Source of the DNA: AG25 sp035517615 | GTDB taxonomy: Bacteria > Gemmatimonadota > Gemmatimonadetes > Gemmatimonadales > GWC2-71-9 | Length of the DNA stretch: 64,000 nt | Direction of reading: 5' to 3' | Assembly (NCBI GenBank): GCA_035517615.1 | Contig: DATIYM010000050.1 | Location: forward strand, 1-64,000 | Shown: in pieces, positions 15,434 to 26,285 of the stretch | Position numbering within the stretch: position 1 is the stretch's first letter | Layout: each line of letters begins with the position of its first letter | Position numbers and translations under genes: made by a program | The notes under the pieces: generated by a model | The model's input: only the letters and a program-made list of their open reading frames with translations | Told to the model about the DNA's origin: nothing | Database searches by the model: none

Positions 15434-17172
15434 AACTCGCGGGCCGGCTGTTCCTCGGCTCGAGCCTTCTCCTCGCGATAACCGTCCTGGGCCTGATCCT
15501 CGCCGCTGATCAGCTGCTCCGCGGGCGAATCGAAAATCAAATGGCGCAGGGACTCGAGCGTGAAGCCCGCCTCGTCGCGGAGCTCCTGCCACACGACACC
15601 ACCACCTGGGAAGACGCCGCGCGCCGACTGGGGGCGCTGATCGGCCACCGAATCACGCTGATCGATCCCGCCGGCCACGTGCGCGGGGATACGGAGTTCG
15701 ACCGCGCGTCGCTGGCCCAGCTCGAGAACCATGCAGGGCGACCCGAAGTCAAACAGGCGCTCACGTCGGGAACCGGCCGCGGCCGGGACGAGCGCCTCAG
15801 CACGTCCACCAATGAGCGCCGACTGTACGTGGCGCTCCGATCCCCCGTGCCGGGCCTCGCGGTCGTGCGCCTCTCGACCACCGTCGATACGCTGGACGCC
15901 GAAATCGCGATAGTGGAGCGCGGCATCGGACTCGCAGGGCTCGCGGCGCTCGGCGTCGCGGGGTTCCTCGCCTGGATCCTGAGCGGAACGGTCGTTCACC
16001 CCCTGGCACAGCTCGGCGGTGCGGCGCGCGCGATCGCCGCGGGCGAGCCTCCGAGCTTCCCGCATTCACGCGTCTCGGAAATCGCCGATCACACGTTCGC
16101 GCTGAGCCTGATGCACGAGCAGCTGCAGGAGCGGTTTAGTGAAATCCGCCGCGAGCGCGAGGAGATGCAAACACTGATCGAGTCCATGGCCGAAGGGGTG
16201 CTTGCCGCCGATGCGAGCGGCAACGTCGTGACGGTGAACAGTGCGGCGCGTCAGCTGCTCGGGATGGCGGCCCCGAGCAGCCTGCCTCTGCCGCCTCCGC
16301 CGCTCGGCGAATGGTTCCACGACAAGCAGGCGCGCGAACTGGTCCGCGACGCGTTCACCGGCAGCGAAATCGTCCAGCGCGAGCTGGACCTGGACGGGCG
16401 TTCCCTGCTCGTGACCACGCGCTCGCTGCCGAACGGTGGCGCGCTGCTCGTGTTTCGCGACGTGAGCGCGCTGCGCCGGCTCGAGGCGGTGCGCCGCGAT
16501 TTCGTGGCCAACGTGTCGCACGAGCTCAAGACGCCGCTCACGTCCATAGCCGGCTACGCCGAGACCCTGGCGGCCGAAACCGAGCCCGCGAGCCAGCTCC
16601 ACGGCTTCGCCGAAACCATTCTGAGTAATGCGCGTCGCATGCAGCGCCTCGTGGACGATCTGCTCGATCTCTCGCGCATCGAGTCGGGCGTCTGGAAGCC
16701 GAGCAAGCAGCTCGTGGATGTGGCGCTGGCGGCGGACGACGCGTGGAGCGGGTTCGCGGAACGGGCGCGCGCGCAGGAGGTGCGGTTCGACGTGGTGACG
16801 ACGCCGAATGCGGAGACCGTCCTCGCCGATCCCGATGCGCTGCGCCAGATTTTCGTGAATCTGTTCGACAATGCCCTCCGGCACACGAAGAAGGGCGGGA
16901 GCATCACGGTCCGCGCGCAGGAGAGCACGGAGGGCGTGATGGTGGACGTCGAAGACACGGGGAGCGGCATGGCCCCCGAGCACCTGCCGCGAATTTTCGA
17001 ACGCTTTTACCGGGCCGACGCGAGCCGCTCACGCGCCGAAGGGGGAACGGGCCTCGGCCTCTCGATCGTGAAGCATTTGGTCGAGAGCCATCGGGGACGC
17101 GTGGCGGCAACCAGCGCCCTCGGTCGGGGCACGACCATCTCCCTGTTCTTCCCCGGCGAGCCCCGCGCCTAG
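15430..17172 (+). CDS. phoR: Phosphate regulon sensor histidine kinase
   Basis: A 580-aa membrane histidine kinase. It has TM1 at about 8-25, a periplasmic region to about 160, TM2 at about 165-185 followed by a HAMP segment, a PAS domain (ESMAEGVLAADASGNVVTVN) near 250-340, HisKA with FVANVSHELKTPLTS near 358-372 (His about 364), and HATPase with LFDNALRHT, DTGSGM and GGTGLGLSIV. It is translationally coupled to phoB (GTGA). The long periplasmic region differs from the short-loop E. coli PhoR and is closer to Bacillus-type PhoR. It should respond to phosphate through the Pst/PhoU proteins encoded 11 kb downstream. Confidence 0.93.
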   Translation: MKLAGRLFLGSSLLLAITVLGLILAADQLLRGRIENQMAQGLEREARLVAELLPHDTTTWEDAARRLGALIGHRITLIDPAGHVRGDTEFDRASLAQLENHAGRPEVKQALTSGTGRGRDERLSTSTNERRLYVALRSPVPGLAVVRLSTTVDTLDAEIAIVERGIGLAGLAALGVAGFLAWILSGTVVHPLAQLGGAARAIAAGEPPSFPHSRVSEIADHTFALSLMHEQLQERFSEIRREREEMQTLIESMAEGVLAADASGNVVTVNSAARQLLGMAAPSSLPLPPPPLGEWFHDKQARELVRDAFTGSEIVQRELDLDGRSLLVTTRSLPNGGALLVFRDVSALRRLEAVRRDFVANVSHELKTPLTSIAGYAETLAAETEPASQLHGFAETILSNARRMQRLVDDLLDLSRIESGVWKPSKQLVDVALAADDAWSGFAERARAQEVRFDVVTTPNAETVLADPDALRQIFVNLFDNALRHTKKGGSITVRAQESTEGVMVDVEDTGSGMAPEHLPRIFERFYRADASRSRAEGGTGLGLSIVKHLVESHRGRVAATSALGRGTTISLFFPGEPRA

Positions 17173-18042
17173 ATGCATCTCGACATCGCTCCGTTCCTCG
17201 CCAAGCAAGGGCGCCGTGTGCAGCTCGGCTCGTACGCCACGCACGTCGAGCCGTACTACGAATCAAACGATCACTACAAATCCCTGCTGCAACGGCACCG
17301 GGAGCGGCTCAGTGATCTGCAGCAGCGGCTCTACTCCACGGATCGCTTTGCGCTGCTCGTGATTCTCCAGGGCATGGACGCCTCGGGCAAAGACGGCGCC
17401 ATCGGCCACGTCATGGCCGGCGTGAATCCCCAGGGGTGCGAGGTGACGAGCTTCAAACAACCCAGCGCGCACGAGCTGACACACGATTTCCTCTGGCGTG
17501 CCGTCGCCCGGCTGCCGGCCCGCGGCCGGATCGGGATCTTCAATCGATCGTACTACGAAGACGTGCTCGTCGTTCGTGTGCACCCCGAGCTGCTGCGCCA
17601 GCAGTCGGTGTCGGTTCATACGCCGGCCGAGCGGGTCTGGAAGGAACGGTACCAGTCGATCGTGGCGTTCGAGCACCATCTGCATCGTAACGCCACGCGG
17701 ATCGTCAAGATTTTCCTGCACGTCTCGCGCGCAGAGCAACGCAAACGGTTGCTCGCGCGCATTGAAGAGCCGCACAAGAACTGGAAATTCAACATCGACG
17801 ACATCCGCGAACGGCGGCATTGGGGGCGCTACATGGGGGCGTACGAGGCGTGCCTCGAGGAAACCGTCACGAAGCGCGCGCCGTGGTATGTCGTCCCCGC
17901 CGACGACAAGCCGAACGCGCGGCTGATCGTGTCGCAAATCATCATCGACGCGCTCGATGGCCTCGATCTACGCTTGCCCAAACTCACGGCCCAGCGGCGG
18001 CGCGAGCTCGACGCGATGCGACAACTGCTCGAGCGAAAGTGA
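17173..18042 (+). CDS. ppk2: Polyphosphate kinase 2 family phosphotransferase
   Basis: A 289-aa PPK2. The P-loop-type Walker A ILQGMDASGKDGAIGHVM lies near residue 60-75, followed by GVNPQGCEVTSFKQPS, the lid FNRSYYEDVLVVRVHPE and the Arg-rich segment IRERRHWG. PPK2 enzymes use polyphosphate to phosphorylate ADP/GDP or AMP (or run backwards); the subclass cannot be set without alignment, though the length suggests class I-III single-domain. The gene begins directly after the phoR stop with no gap, so it is read from the phoBR message. Confidence 0.92.
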   Translation: MHLDIAPFLAKQGRRVQLGSYATHVEPYYESNDHYKSLLQRHRERLSDLQQRLYSTDRFALLVILQGMDASGKDGAIGHVMAGVNPQGCEVTSFKQPSAHELTHDFLWRAVARLPARGRIGIFNRSYYEDVLVVRVHPELLRQQSVSVHTPAERVWKERYQSIVAFEHHLHRNATRIVKIFLHVSRAEQRKRLLARIEEPHKNWKFNIDDIRERRHWGRYMGAYEACLEETVTKRAPWYVVPADDKPNARLIVSQIIIDALDGLDLRLPKLTAQRRRELDAMRQLLERK

Positions 18043-18071
18043 CGCGCCTCACCAAATCCCTCCCCTGAGCT

Positions 18072-18115
18072 GTTACCTATCCTTCACATAGCCGTTATCC
18101 ACATTTGACGTTCAT
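18072..18115 (+). promoter_or_regulatory. Putative PhoB box array before the GT4 gene
   Basis: Four consecutive 11-bp units are visible: GTTACCTATCC, TTCACATAGCC, GTTATCCACAT and TTGACGTTCAT. Eleven-bp spacing of a TTAC/TCAC-like core is the hallmark of PhoB/PhoP tandem sites. Similar arrays precede ppx, the porin and pstC. Binding is inferred. Confidence 0.6.
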
Positions 18116-18132
18116 AACCCATCGTTTCCCCT

Positions 18133-19278
18133 ATGCGAATTGGGCTCGTGACCGATACCTACGTCCCCCAGGTAAACGGGGTGACCACCATTGTCCGGCG
18201 AAGTGCGCTCGCCCTTTCGGGCGCCAACCACGACGTTGCGGTCGTGGCGCCGCGATACCCCGGCCCAGCTCCCGGCGGAGGCTTCCCCGAGCTCCGCGTG
18301 CGATCGCTGCCGTTCCCGCCCTATCCAGCGATCCGGCTTTCCCTTCCGCCCCGTGGTGCCGTCGCCCGCTTTCTCGATGCGTTTGAACCCGATGTCGTCC
18401 ATGTGCACACCGAGGGGACGCTGGGATCCGTAGGCCGCCGCTACGCCCTCAAGCGACGCATTCCGCTCGTCACGTCGTTTCACACCGACTTCCCCCGCTA
18501 CACGGCCCATTACGGCGTGGCGCCGCTCGCGCCGGCGGTGTGGAAGTGGCTCACCTGGTTTCACGGCCCTGCCGCGATGACGCTCACGCCGGGGGCCGCG
18601 CTGCGCGATGAGCTGGAGTGGCGCGTCGGGCACGCCACGCTGTGGGGACGCTGCATCGATACGCGCGAGTTCCATCCCTCGCGCCGCAACGCGGGATGGC
18701 GGCGCTGGCTCGCGGGCGGCGACGACACCGTGGTGGTGCTGCACGTCGGCCGGCTCGCGCCCGAGAAGGGCCTGGACGTGCTGATCGAGAGCTGGAAAGC
18801 GGCGCGCGAGCAGCTTGGCCAGCGCGCGACGTTCGTGGTGGCCGGCGAAGGGCCGCTCAAATCGCACATCATGCAGCAGCTGCCGTTCGTGCGCGCCCTC
18901 GGCTTCCTGCCACGACACCAGCTGGCAACGCTGTACGCAAGCGCGGATCTCTGCGTGCTCCCCTCCCACACCGAGACCTGCGGACTCGTGGCCCTCGAGG
19001 CGATGGCCTCGGGAATTCCGGTCATTGCCGCCGATGCCGGAGGACTGCGGGAAAGTGTCAACGAGCAAAACGGGATACTGGTGGCCCCGAACGATGCGTT
19101 CGGGTTTGCCATGGCGATCGAGAATCTCGTGCGCGATTCGGCACGGCGATTCGCCCTCGCCGCCGCGGCGCGGGAACGCGCCCTCGAGCGCGATAGCGCT
19201 CGCGAAGACGCCGAACTGATCGAGCTGTATGCCCGGCTCGTAACGGCCTCTGAAGGAGCCCCCGCATGCGCCGCGTAA
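18133..19278 (+). CDS. GT4-family glycosyltransferase (mannosyl/glucosyl-lipid type)
   Basis: A 381-aa retaining GT-B enzyme of the PimB/MgtA-like GT4 group. It starts MRIGLVTDTYVPQVNGV, has TSFHTDFPRYTAHYG near 120, HVGRLAPEKGLDVLIES near 205 and the EX7E motif ETCGLVALEAMASG near 282. Such enzymes transfer mannose or glucose (nucleotide-activated) to diacylglycerol or phosphatidylinositol. The upstream PhoB-box array and downstream phosphodiesterase and PAP2 phosphatase suggest a role in replacing phospholipids by glycolipids during phosphate starvation; that is inference. Its end overlaps the next gene by 13 nt. Confidence 0.88.
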   Translation: MRIGLVTDTYVPQVNGVTTIVRRSALALSGANHDVAVVAPRYPGPAPGGGFPELRVRSLPFPPYPAIRLSLPPRGAVARFLDAFEPDVVHVHTEGTLGSVGRRYALKRRIPLVTSFHTDFPRYTAHYGVAPLAPAVWKWLTWFHGPAAMTLTPGAALRDELEWRVGHATLWGRCIDTREFHPSRRNAGWRRWLAGGDDTVVVLHVGRLAPEKGLDVLIESWKAAREQLGQRATFVVAGEGPLKSHIMQQLPFVRALGFLPRHQLATLYASADLCVLPSHTETCGLVALEAMASGIPVIAADAGGLRESVNEQNGILVAPNDAFGFAMAIENLVRDSARRFALAAAARERALERDSAREDAELIELYARLVTASEGAPACAA

Positions 19279-20093
19279 TTTTCGTCCTGGCCGATGGCCT
19301 GCGCCCCGATGCCATCTCGCGAGAGCGCATGCCGACCCTCAGCGTCCTGCGGGACGGCTTCACGCACGCACCGATCGCCACCACGATCCGGCCGAGCGCC
19401 ACGGTGGCGGCCCTGGCGTCGCTCGCCACGGGCGTGAGCCCCGAAACGCACCGCTTGATCGAGCCAGGCCTTGGCTTCCTGCCGCGGCTTCGCACGCTCC
19501 GCCCGGTCGCTCGGGAGCTGGCCAGAAGCGGAGTAGAAACGGTCATCGCGACCGGCGAGCTCGCGCCGGGAGCGCTCCCCATCGCGTGGGCGCTCGCCGC
19601 CACCGCGGGCGCACGCCGGATCGTGGCCGCAGGAAAGCACGCGGGCGAGACCGCGCACACGGCTCACCGGCTGTATCTCGAAGGCGGCGAGGGTCTGGTT
19701 TTCGTGTATCTCCCGGACTGCGATCGCGCGGGACATGCGCACGGCTGGATGTCGGAGCCGTACCTCGACGCGACCCGCCACGTCGATGCCGCGATTCAGA
19801 CGCTGGCCATGCACGCGAGTGACGCCCTGCTGATCATCACGGCCGATCACGGGGGCGGTGGCGTCAGGCACGATGACCACGACGAGCCTCATCCGGTGAA
19901 CGACGCGATTCCGCTCGTCTTCGCGGGACCCCGCGTCACGCGCCGGCACCGGCTCCCGCTCCCGGTCTCGATTCTCGATCTCCCGCCGACCATCCTGTGG
20001 TGGTTTGGATGCGAGGTGCCTGCGTGCTACGAGGGCCAGCCGCTGTACGACGCGTTCGAATGCGCGGAAGCCGCGGAACCGGTTCCGGCCTGA
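19266..20093 (+). CDS. Alkaline-phosphatase-superfamily phosphodiesterase/pyrophosphatase
   Basis: A 275-aa type I phosphodiesterase/nucleotide pyrophosphatase-like protein. It has VIFVLADGLRPDA (metal Asp) at 4-16, the nucleophile Thr region ATTIRPSATVAALASLATG near 38-55, DCDRAGHAHG near 155 and TADHGGGG...HDDHDEPHPVNDAIPL near 190-210: all metal ligands of the superfamily are present. No signal peptide, so it is probably cytoplasmic or membrane-associated. It overlaps both neighbours (GT4 by 13 nt, PAP2 by TGATG), so the three act together. The substrate may be a phospholipid head group or nucleotide sugar. Confidence 0.85.
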   Translation: MRRVIFVLADGLRPDAISRERMPTLSVLRDGFTHAPIATTIRPSATVAALASLATGVSPETHRLIEPGLGFLPRLRTLRPVARELARSGVETVIATGELAPGALPIAWALAATAGARRIVAAGKHAGETAHTAHRLYLEGGEGLVFVYLPDCDRAGHAHGWMSEPYLDATRHVDAAIQTLAMHASDALLIITADHGGGGVRHDDHDEPHPVNDAIPLVFAGPRVTRRHRLPLPVSILDLPPTILWWFGCEVPACYEGQPLYDAFECAEAAEPVPA

Positions 20094-20524
20094 TGCGCTG
20101 GATCACGCATCTCGGCGGCGCGCGTGCGACGATCGCGATCGGGCTGGCACTGCTGCCGTTCGGCGGCGCGACGGCCCGCCTCGGCGCGACCATGCTCGTG
20201 GCCAACGCGTTGTCCCACGCCGCCGTCCAGGTTCTCAAACGCACCGTGGTTCGGACACGACCGTGCGATGGCAGTGGACAGCCGCTCGCGGTGGTCGATG
20301 TGCCCGACCCGTTCTCGTTTCCTTCCGGTCACACGGCGGCCGCGACGGCTCTCGCCGCCTGCGCGATTCTGGCTGACCCGCTCGCCGCTCTCGTTGCCGT
20401 TCCGCTGGCACTGCTCGTGGGCTATTCGCGTATTCGGCTGCGGGTGCATCACCTGAGCGATGTGATCGCGGGAGCGCTGCTGGGGTTGGGCGGAGCGCTC
20501 GCGGCCGCACGCTTGATCGGCTGA
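20093..20524 (+). CDS. PAP2-family membrane phosphatase
   Basis: A 143-aa integral membrane phosphatase with the three PAP2 motifs: KRTVVRTRP (C1), PSGHT (C2) near 80, and SRIRLRVHHLSD (C3) near 115. Hydrophobic segments around them fit a 4-5 helix minimal PAP2. The family dephosphorylates phosphatidic acid, undecaprenyl pyrophosphate or phosphatidylglycerol phosphate. Start and upstream stop share TGATG. Following a glycosyltransferase that could use diacylglycerol, a phosphatidate phosphatase role is attractive but not proven. Confidence 0.9.
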   Translation: MRWITHLGGARATIAIGLALLPFGGATARLGATMLVANALSHAAVQVLKRTVVRTRPCDGSGQPLAVVDVPDPFSFPSGHTAAATALAACAILADPLAALVAVPLALLVGYSRIRLRVHHLSDVIAGALLGLGGALAAARLIG

Positions 20525-20569
20525 TCGAGGCACCCCCCCGCCCACGACAATCTTCAGTAGCCTCAAGGT

Positions 20570-20602
20570 GTTACATAGCTGTTACTATCGCCGTCCCTCA
20601 GC
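20570..20602 (+). promoter_or_regulatory. Putative PhoB box array before ppx
   Basis: Two strong 11-bp units GTTACATAGCT and GTTACTATCGC are in direct tandem, with a weaker third (CGTCCCTCAGC). A TACCTT hexamer at 20610 lies just downstream and fits the TANNTT minus-10 pattern of this genome, giving a plausible activator-dependent promoter for ppx-ppk1-sixA-CHAD. Confidence 0.6.
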
Positions 20603-20662
20603 GAAAGGCTACCTTTTAGGCGCCCTTACCCTCAAAACCACAGACTTTACAGGGCGTCGATC

Positions 20663-22335
20663 ATGATCAGCTCACGCACCGCGCCTGCCGGCACGGAAAC
20701 GACCGGGACTGTCATCCCTGCCAGTGCCGTGCTGCCTCGCCTCGCGGCGGTGGACATCGGCACGAACTCGATTCGGCTCGTCGTGGCCGAGCTGCAGCCC
20801 GACGGCAGTTATCGCGTCCTCGACGAGGACCGGGAAATGACCCGGCTCGGGACCGGTTTGTTTGAAACCGGGGAGTTGCGTCCGGAAACGATGGAGCTGT
20901 CGCTGCAGGTCATCGGGCGCATGAAGGCCATCGCCGAAGGCTTCGCCGTGCAGGACCTCCGGGCGATCGCGACCAGTGCCGTGCGGGAAGCCTCGAACGG
21001 GCGTGAGTTCTGCAACGAAGCGTGGCGGCGCTGCCGCGTCCGCATCGAGGTCGTGTCGCCCGAGGAAGAAGCCAAGCTCGTCTTCAAGAGCGTGGCCCGG
21101 CATTACCGGCTCGATGACCAGCTGACCGCCATCGTCGATATCGGTGGCGGGTCAACCGAGGTCATTCTCGCGGCCGGCGGCGTGGTCGACCAATTGCATT
21201 CGCTGCCACTCGGAGCGGTCCGCCTCACCGAGCGATACGTGAGATCGGATCCCCTCAAGAATCGCCACTGGAAGCAGCTGCGCCGGGCCATCGATCAGGA
21301 AATCGAGCACGCGATTGGGACGCCCCCCTTCGTGGCCGAGGTCATGATCGGAAGCGGCGGCACGTTCACGAATCTGGTGGAGATGGCGCAGGCCGAGCGC
21401 GACGAGCGGGTGTCGTCCATTCGCGACTATACGCTGGGACGTGCCGAAGTCGTACGCCTGCTCGATCGACTGCGCGAGACTCCCCTCGCGCTCAGGCGTC
21501 AGATTCCGGGCCTCAATCCGAAGCGCGCCGACATCATGCTGGCCGGTGCGGCCGTCGTATCGCGGCTGACCAAACAGCTGGGCACGGTGCGAATCCTCGT
21601 CAACGACCGTGGAATCCGTGACGGCGTGCTGCTCTCGATGATCGAAGAGCTGCAGGGCGCCGCGGTCAAAGCGCCGGCGCCCGTCGCCACCCGGCTCGAA
21701 GCCGCGCGCCGCTTCGCGCGGCAGTGCCGGTCGAATGAGCGCCACTGCGAGCACGTGGGGCGGCTCGCGTCACAGCTGTTCGATGCGCTGCGCGACGCGT
21801 TCGCGCTGCCGGAACCCGCGCGCGACGTCCTGCAGGCGGCCGCCCTGTTGCACGACGTCGGATACCTCGTGAACCACGAGAAGCATCACAAGCACGCCTA
21901 TCACCTCATCATGAACGGCGACTTGCGCGGTTTCTCGGCGCGCGAGATCGAGCTGATCGCCAATGTGGCGCGGTATCATCGCCGGGCATTCCCCAAGCGG
22001 CGTCACAAGAATTTTGCGCGGCTCGATCGGGTCGAGCGCCGGCTGGTGCGCCGGTTGAGCGGCATTCTGCGCGTGGCGGACGGGCTCGATCGGACGCACT
22101 CGCAGGCGGTCACTGGACTGCGCTGCCGGATGGGCGATGGCTGGGTGCGCGTCCTCGTCACGGCGAGCCGTGATCCCGGCATCGAGCTCGATGACGCGCA
22201 GCGGAAGGCCGACCTGTTCGAGCGGGCGTTCAAGAGCGCCCTCACGCTGTCCTGGGTGCAGCCCAAGACGACCACGGTGCGGCGCGAGCATCCGTCGATC
22301 CGCCGCGCCGCCGGTACACCGGTCCGGAGTGCGGC

Positions 22336-22339
<4 letters not shown>
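20663..22339 (+). CDS. ppx: Exopolyphosphatase / guanosine pentaphosphatase with C-terminal HD domain
   Basis: A 558-aa Ppx/GppA protein. It has the ASKHA phosphate loops AAVDIGTNSIRLVV near 30 and IVDIGGGSTEVIL near 158, MIGSGGTFTNL near 230, and a C-terminal HD-type domain (about 355-520) with AALLHDVGYLVNHEKHHKHAYHL and YHRRAFPKRRH. It hydrolyses polyphosphate from the ends and possibly pppGpp. The GTGA overlap couples it to ppk1, so the enzymes making and breaking polyphosphate are co-translated. The N-terminal 25 residues are extra and low in complexity; a later start is possible. Confidence 0.94.
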
Positions 22340-24564
<2,225 letters not shown>

Positions 24565-24570
24565 GCACGC

Positions 24571-25086
24571 ATGCGGTTGCTGGTGGTTCGCCACGCCATT
24601 GCCGTCGATCGTGAAGAATACGCCCGCTCCCACAACGACGATACGGCGCGTCCCCTCACCCCCGAGGGTCGCACCAAGATGGAGCGCGGCGCGGTAGGAA
24701 TCCGCGAGCTCGTCCCCGAGCTCACGACCATCGCGTCCTCTACGCTCAAGCGCGCGTTCGACACGGCCACGATCCTCGCGCGCGCCTACGGCGACTTGCC
24801 CGTCGAGAAGATTCCCGAGCTTGCTCCCGGCACGCCGCTCGACCGCACGATCAGCTGGCTCGCCGCGCTCCCGACAAAAGGGAACGCCGCCGTCGTGGGT
24901 CACGAGCCCGATTTGAGCCGGCTCGTTTCCGCGCTGCTGTGCGGCGCCGACCGGCCGTTCATCGAATTCCGCAAGGGCGCCGCCTGCCTGCTCGAGTTCA
25001 CGGCGCCGGTGGCGCGCGGTGCCGGCGTCATGGACTGGTTTCTCGGCCCCAAGCACCTGCGGCGAATCGGCGCCGACCGTGACTGA
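24571..25086 (+). CDS. sixA: SixA-type phosphohistidine phosphatase
   Basis: A 171-aa branch of the histidine phosphatase superfamily: LLVVRHAIAVDREEY with the catalytic RHA at 7-9, RPLTPEGRTKM, and the second His in VVGHEPDLSRLVS near 115. SixA removes phosphate from histidine on HPt domains and the nitrogen PTS in E. coli. In polyphosphate clusters SixA and CHAD genes are often neighbours; here they overlap by 8 nt. Its target in this organism is not visible from sequence. Confidence 0.92.
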   Translation: MRLLVVRHAIAVDREEYARSHNDDTARPLTPEGRTKMERGAVGIRELVPELTTIASSTLKRAFDTATILARAYGDLPVEKIPELAPGTPLDRTISWLAALPTKGNAAVVGHEPDLSRLVSALLCGADRPFIEFRKGAACLLEFTAPVARGAGVMDWFLGPKHLRRIGADRD

Positions 25087-26188
25087 CGCGCGCGCTGAAG
25101 TCTTCAACACGGGGGCGAGGGTTGCCGCCGCCCGCATCGCCCTCGCCCGCCTGGACCAGGCGGACGCGGCGGCCGATCGCCTCGCGGACGCGATCGATCC
25201 CGAGGCGCTGCACGACTTCCGCGTGGCCGTGCGCCGGCTGCGCAGCACACTCCGCAACTTCCGCGGTGAGCTCGACGACGAGATCCCGAAAAAGCTGCGC
25301 ACCCGCCTGCGCGAGGTGACGCGCGCCACGACGCCGGCCCGCGATGATGAAGTACTCAGCGATTGGGTCAAAGACCTTGCCCGCACCATCCCCGCCGGCC
25401 GCCGCGGCGGGATCACCTGGTTCCGGCGCAGGCTCGGCCGGCGCCGCAAAGGCGCCTACGCCGAGATCCGCGAGAAGATCCTGCCGCGCTTCCGCAAACT
25501 CGACCGCCGGATCCGCAAGTCGCTTACTCCCCTCGTCGAGGAGCAGGATGCTGAAATCGCGCAACCCACGTACGGCATCGTTCTGGCGACGATCATCAGC
25601 GAACACACCACGGCGTTGCGTGATGAGCTCAGCACCTACAACTCACCGGCGGACGACCCCGCGGGGCATCGCGCCCGCATCGTCATCAAGCGGCTGCGCT
25701 ATCTGCTCGAGCCCCTGGAAGAAAGCGACCCGGCAGCCGCGGCCCTGATCCCCCGGCTCAAGGAGCTGCAGGACGCGCTCGGGGCGGTGCACGATCTGCA
25801 GATCCTGGCCGGAGAAATCGCCGTCGGCGTGACCGACGCGGCATCCGAGCGGGCACGCGAGCAGCATGAGCGCATCCTCGACCCCGAGACCGCCGAACAA
25901 TCGCCCCGGAAAGGCCCACGGGCCGCCACCAGCGGGCTCCTGGCGCTCGCCCGGTTGATCCACGAGACAAGACAGCAACGGTTCGACCAGTTCGTAGCCG
26001 AATGGCGAACCGAAAAGATCCCGCAGCTCCTCCACGATTGCGCGGCCCTGGCGACGGCGCTCTCCGGGGCCGCGACGGGCAGCCCCGCCGCGCCGTCCCC
26101 CATCCCCGGTGATTCCCCGGCAGATGATGATTTGCCTCAGCCCAGCGAGCCCCCCGCTCGGACGGACGACACCCCCGCCGTTACCTGA
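25079..26188 (+). CDS. CHAD-domain protein, probable polyphosphate binder
   Basis: A 369-aa protein made of a CHAD domain: conserved His/Arg/Lys helices LHDFRVAVRRLRSTLRNFR near 45-60, RDDEVLSDWV, RRRLGRRRKGAYAEIREK, RARIVIKRLRYLLEPLEE near 200, LQDALGAVHDLQ near 238 and a tail rich in Pro/Ser/Asp. CHAD proteins bind polyphosphate granules through these basic residues. The GTG 25079 start lies inside the end of sixA. The gene is downstream of ppx-ppk1-sixA, the expected genomic home. Its stop codon lies within the first PhoB box of the porin promoter. Confidence 0.9.
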   Translation: MTDARAEVFNTGARVAAARIALARLDQADAAADRLADAIDPEALHDFRVAVRRLRSTLRNFRGELDDEIPKKLRTRLREVTRATTPARDDEVLSDWVKDLARTIPAGRRGGITWFRRRLGRRRKGAYAEIREKILPRFRKLDRRIRKSLTPLVEEQDAEIAQPTYGIVLATIISEHTTALRDELSTYNSPADDPAGHRARIVIKRLRYLLEPLEESDPAAAALIPRLKELQDALGAVHDLQILAGEIAVGVTDAASERAREQHERILDPETAEQSPRKGPRAATSGLLALARLIHETRQQRFDQFVAEWRTEKIPQLLHDCAALATALSGAATGSPAAPSPIPGDSPADDDLPQPSEPPARTDDTPAVT

Positions 26189-26212
26189 CCGTTACACATC
26201 CTGCTGTAAGTC
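26180..26212 (+). promoter_or_regulatory. Putative PhoB box array before the porin-pstS genes
   Basis: Direct 11-bp units GTTACCTGACC and GTTACACATCC are followed by a weaker TGCTGTAAGTC. The first unit overlaps the stop codon of the CHAD gene. The spacing and core match the arrays before the GT4 gene, ppx and pstC. Confidence 0.6.
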
Positions 26213-26285
26213 GTGACTTGGGAAAAGTTGGTTTCGATCGTCGCCGATCGTCGTTCACTCCACTAACCGCAAGGGAGAATCAATC

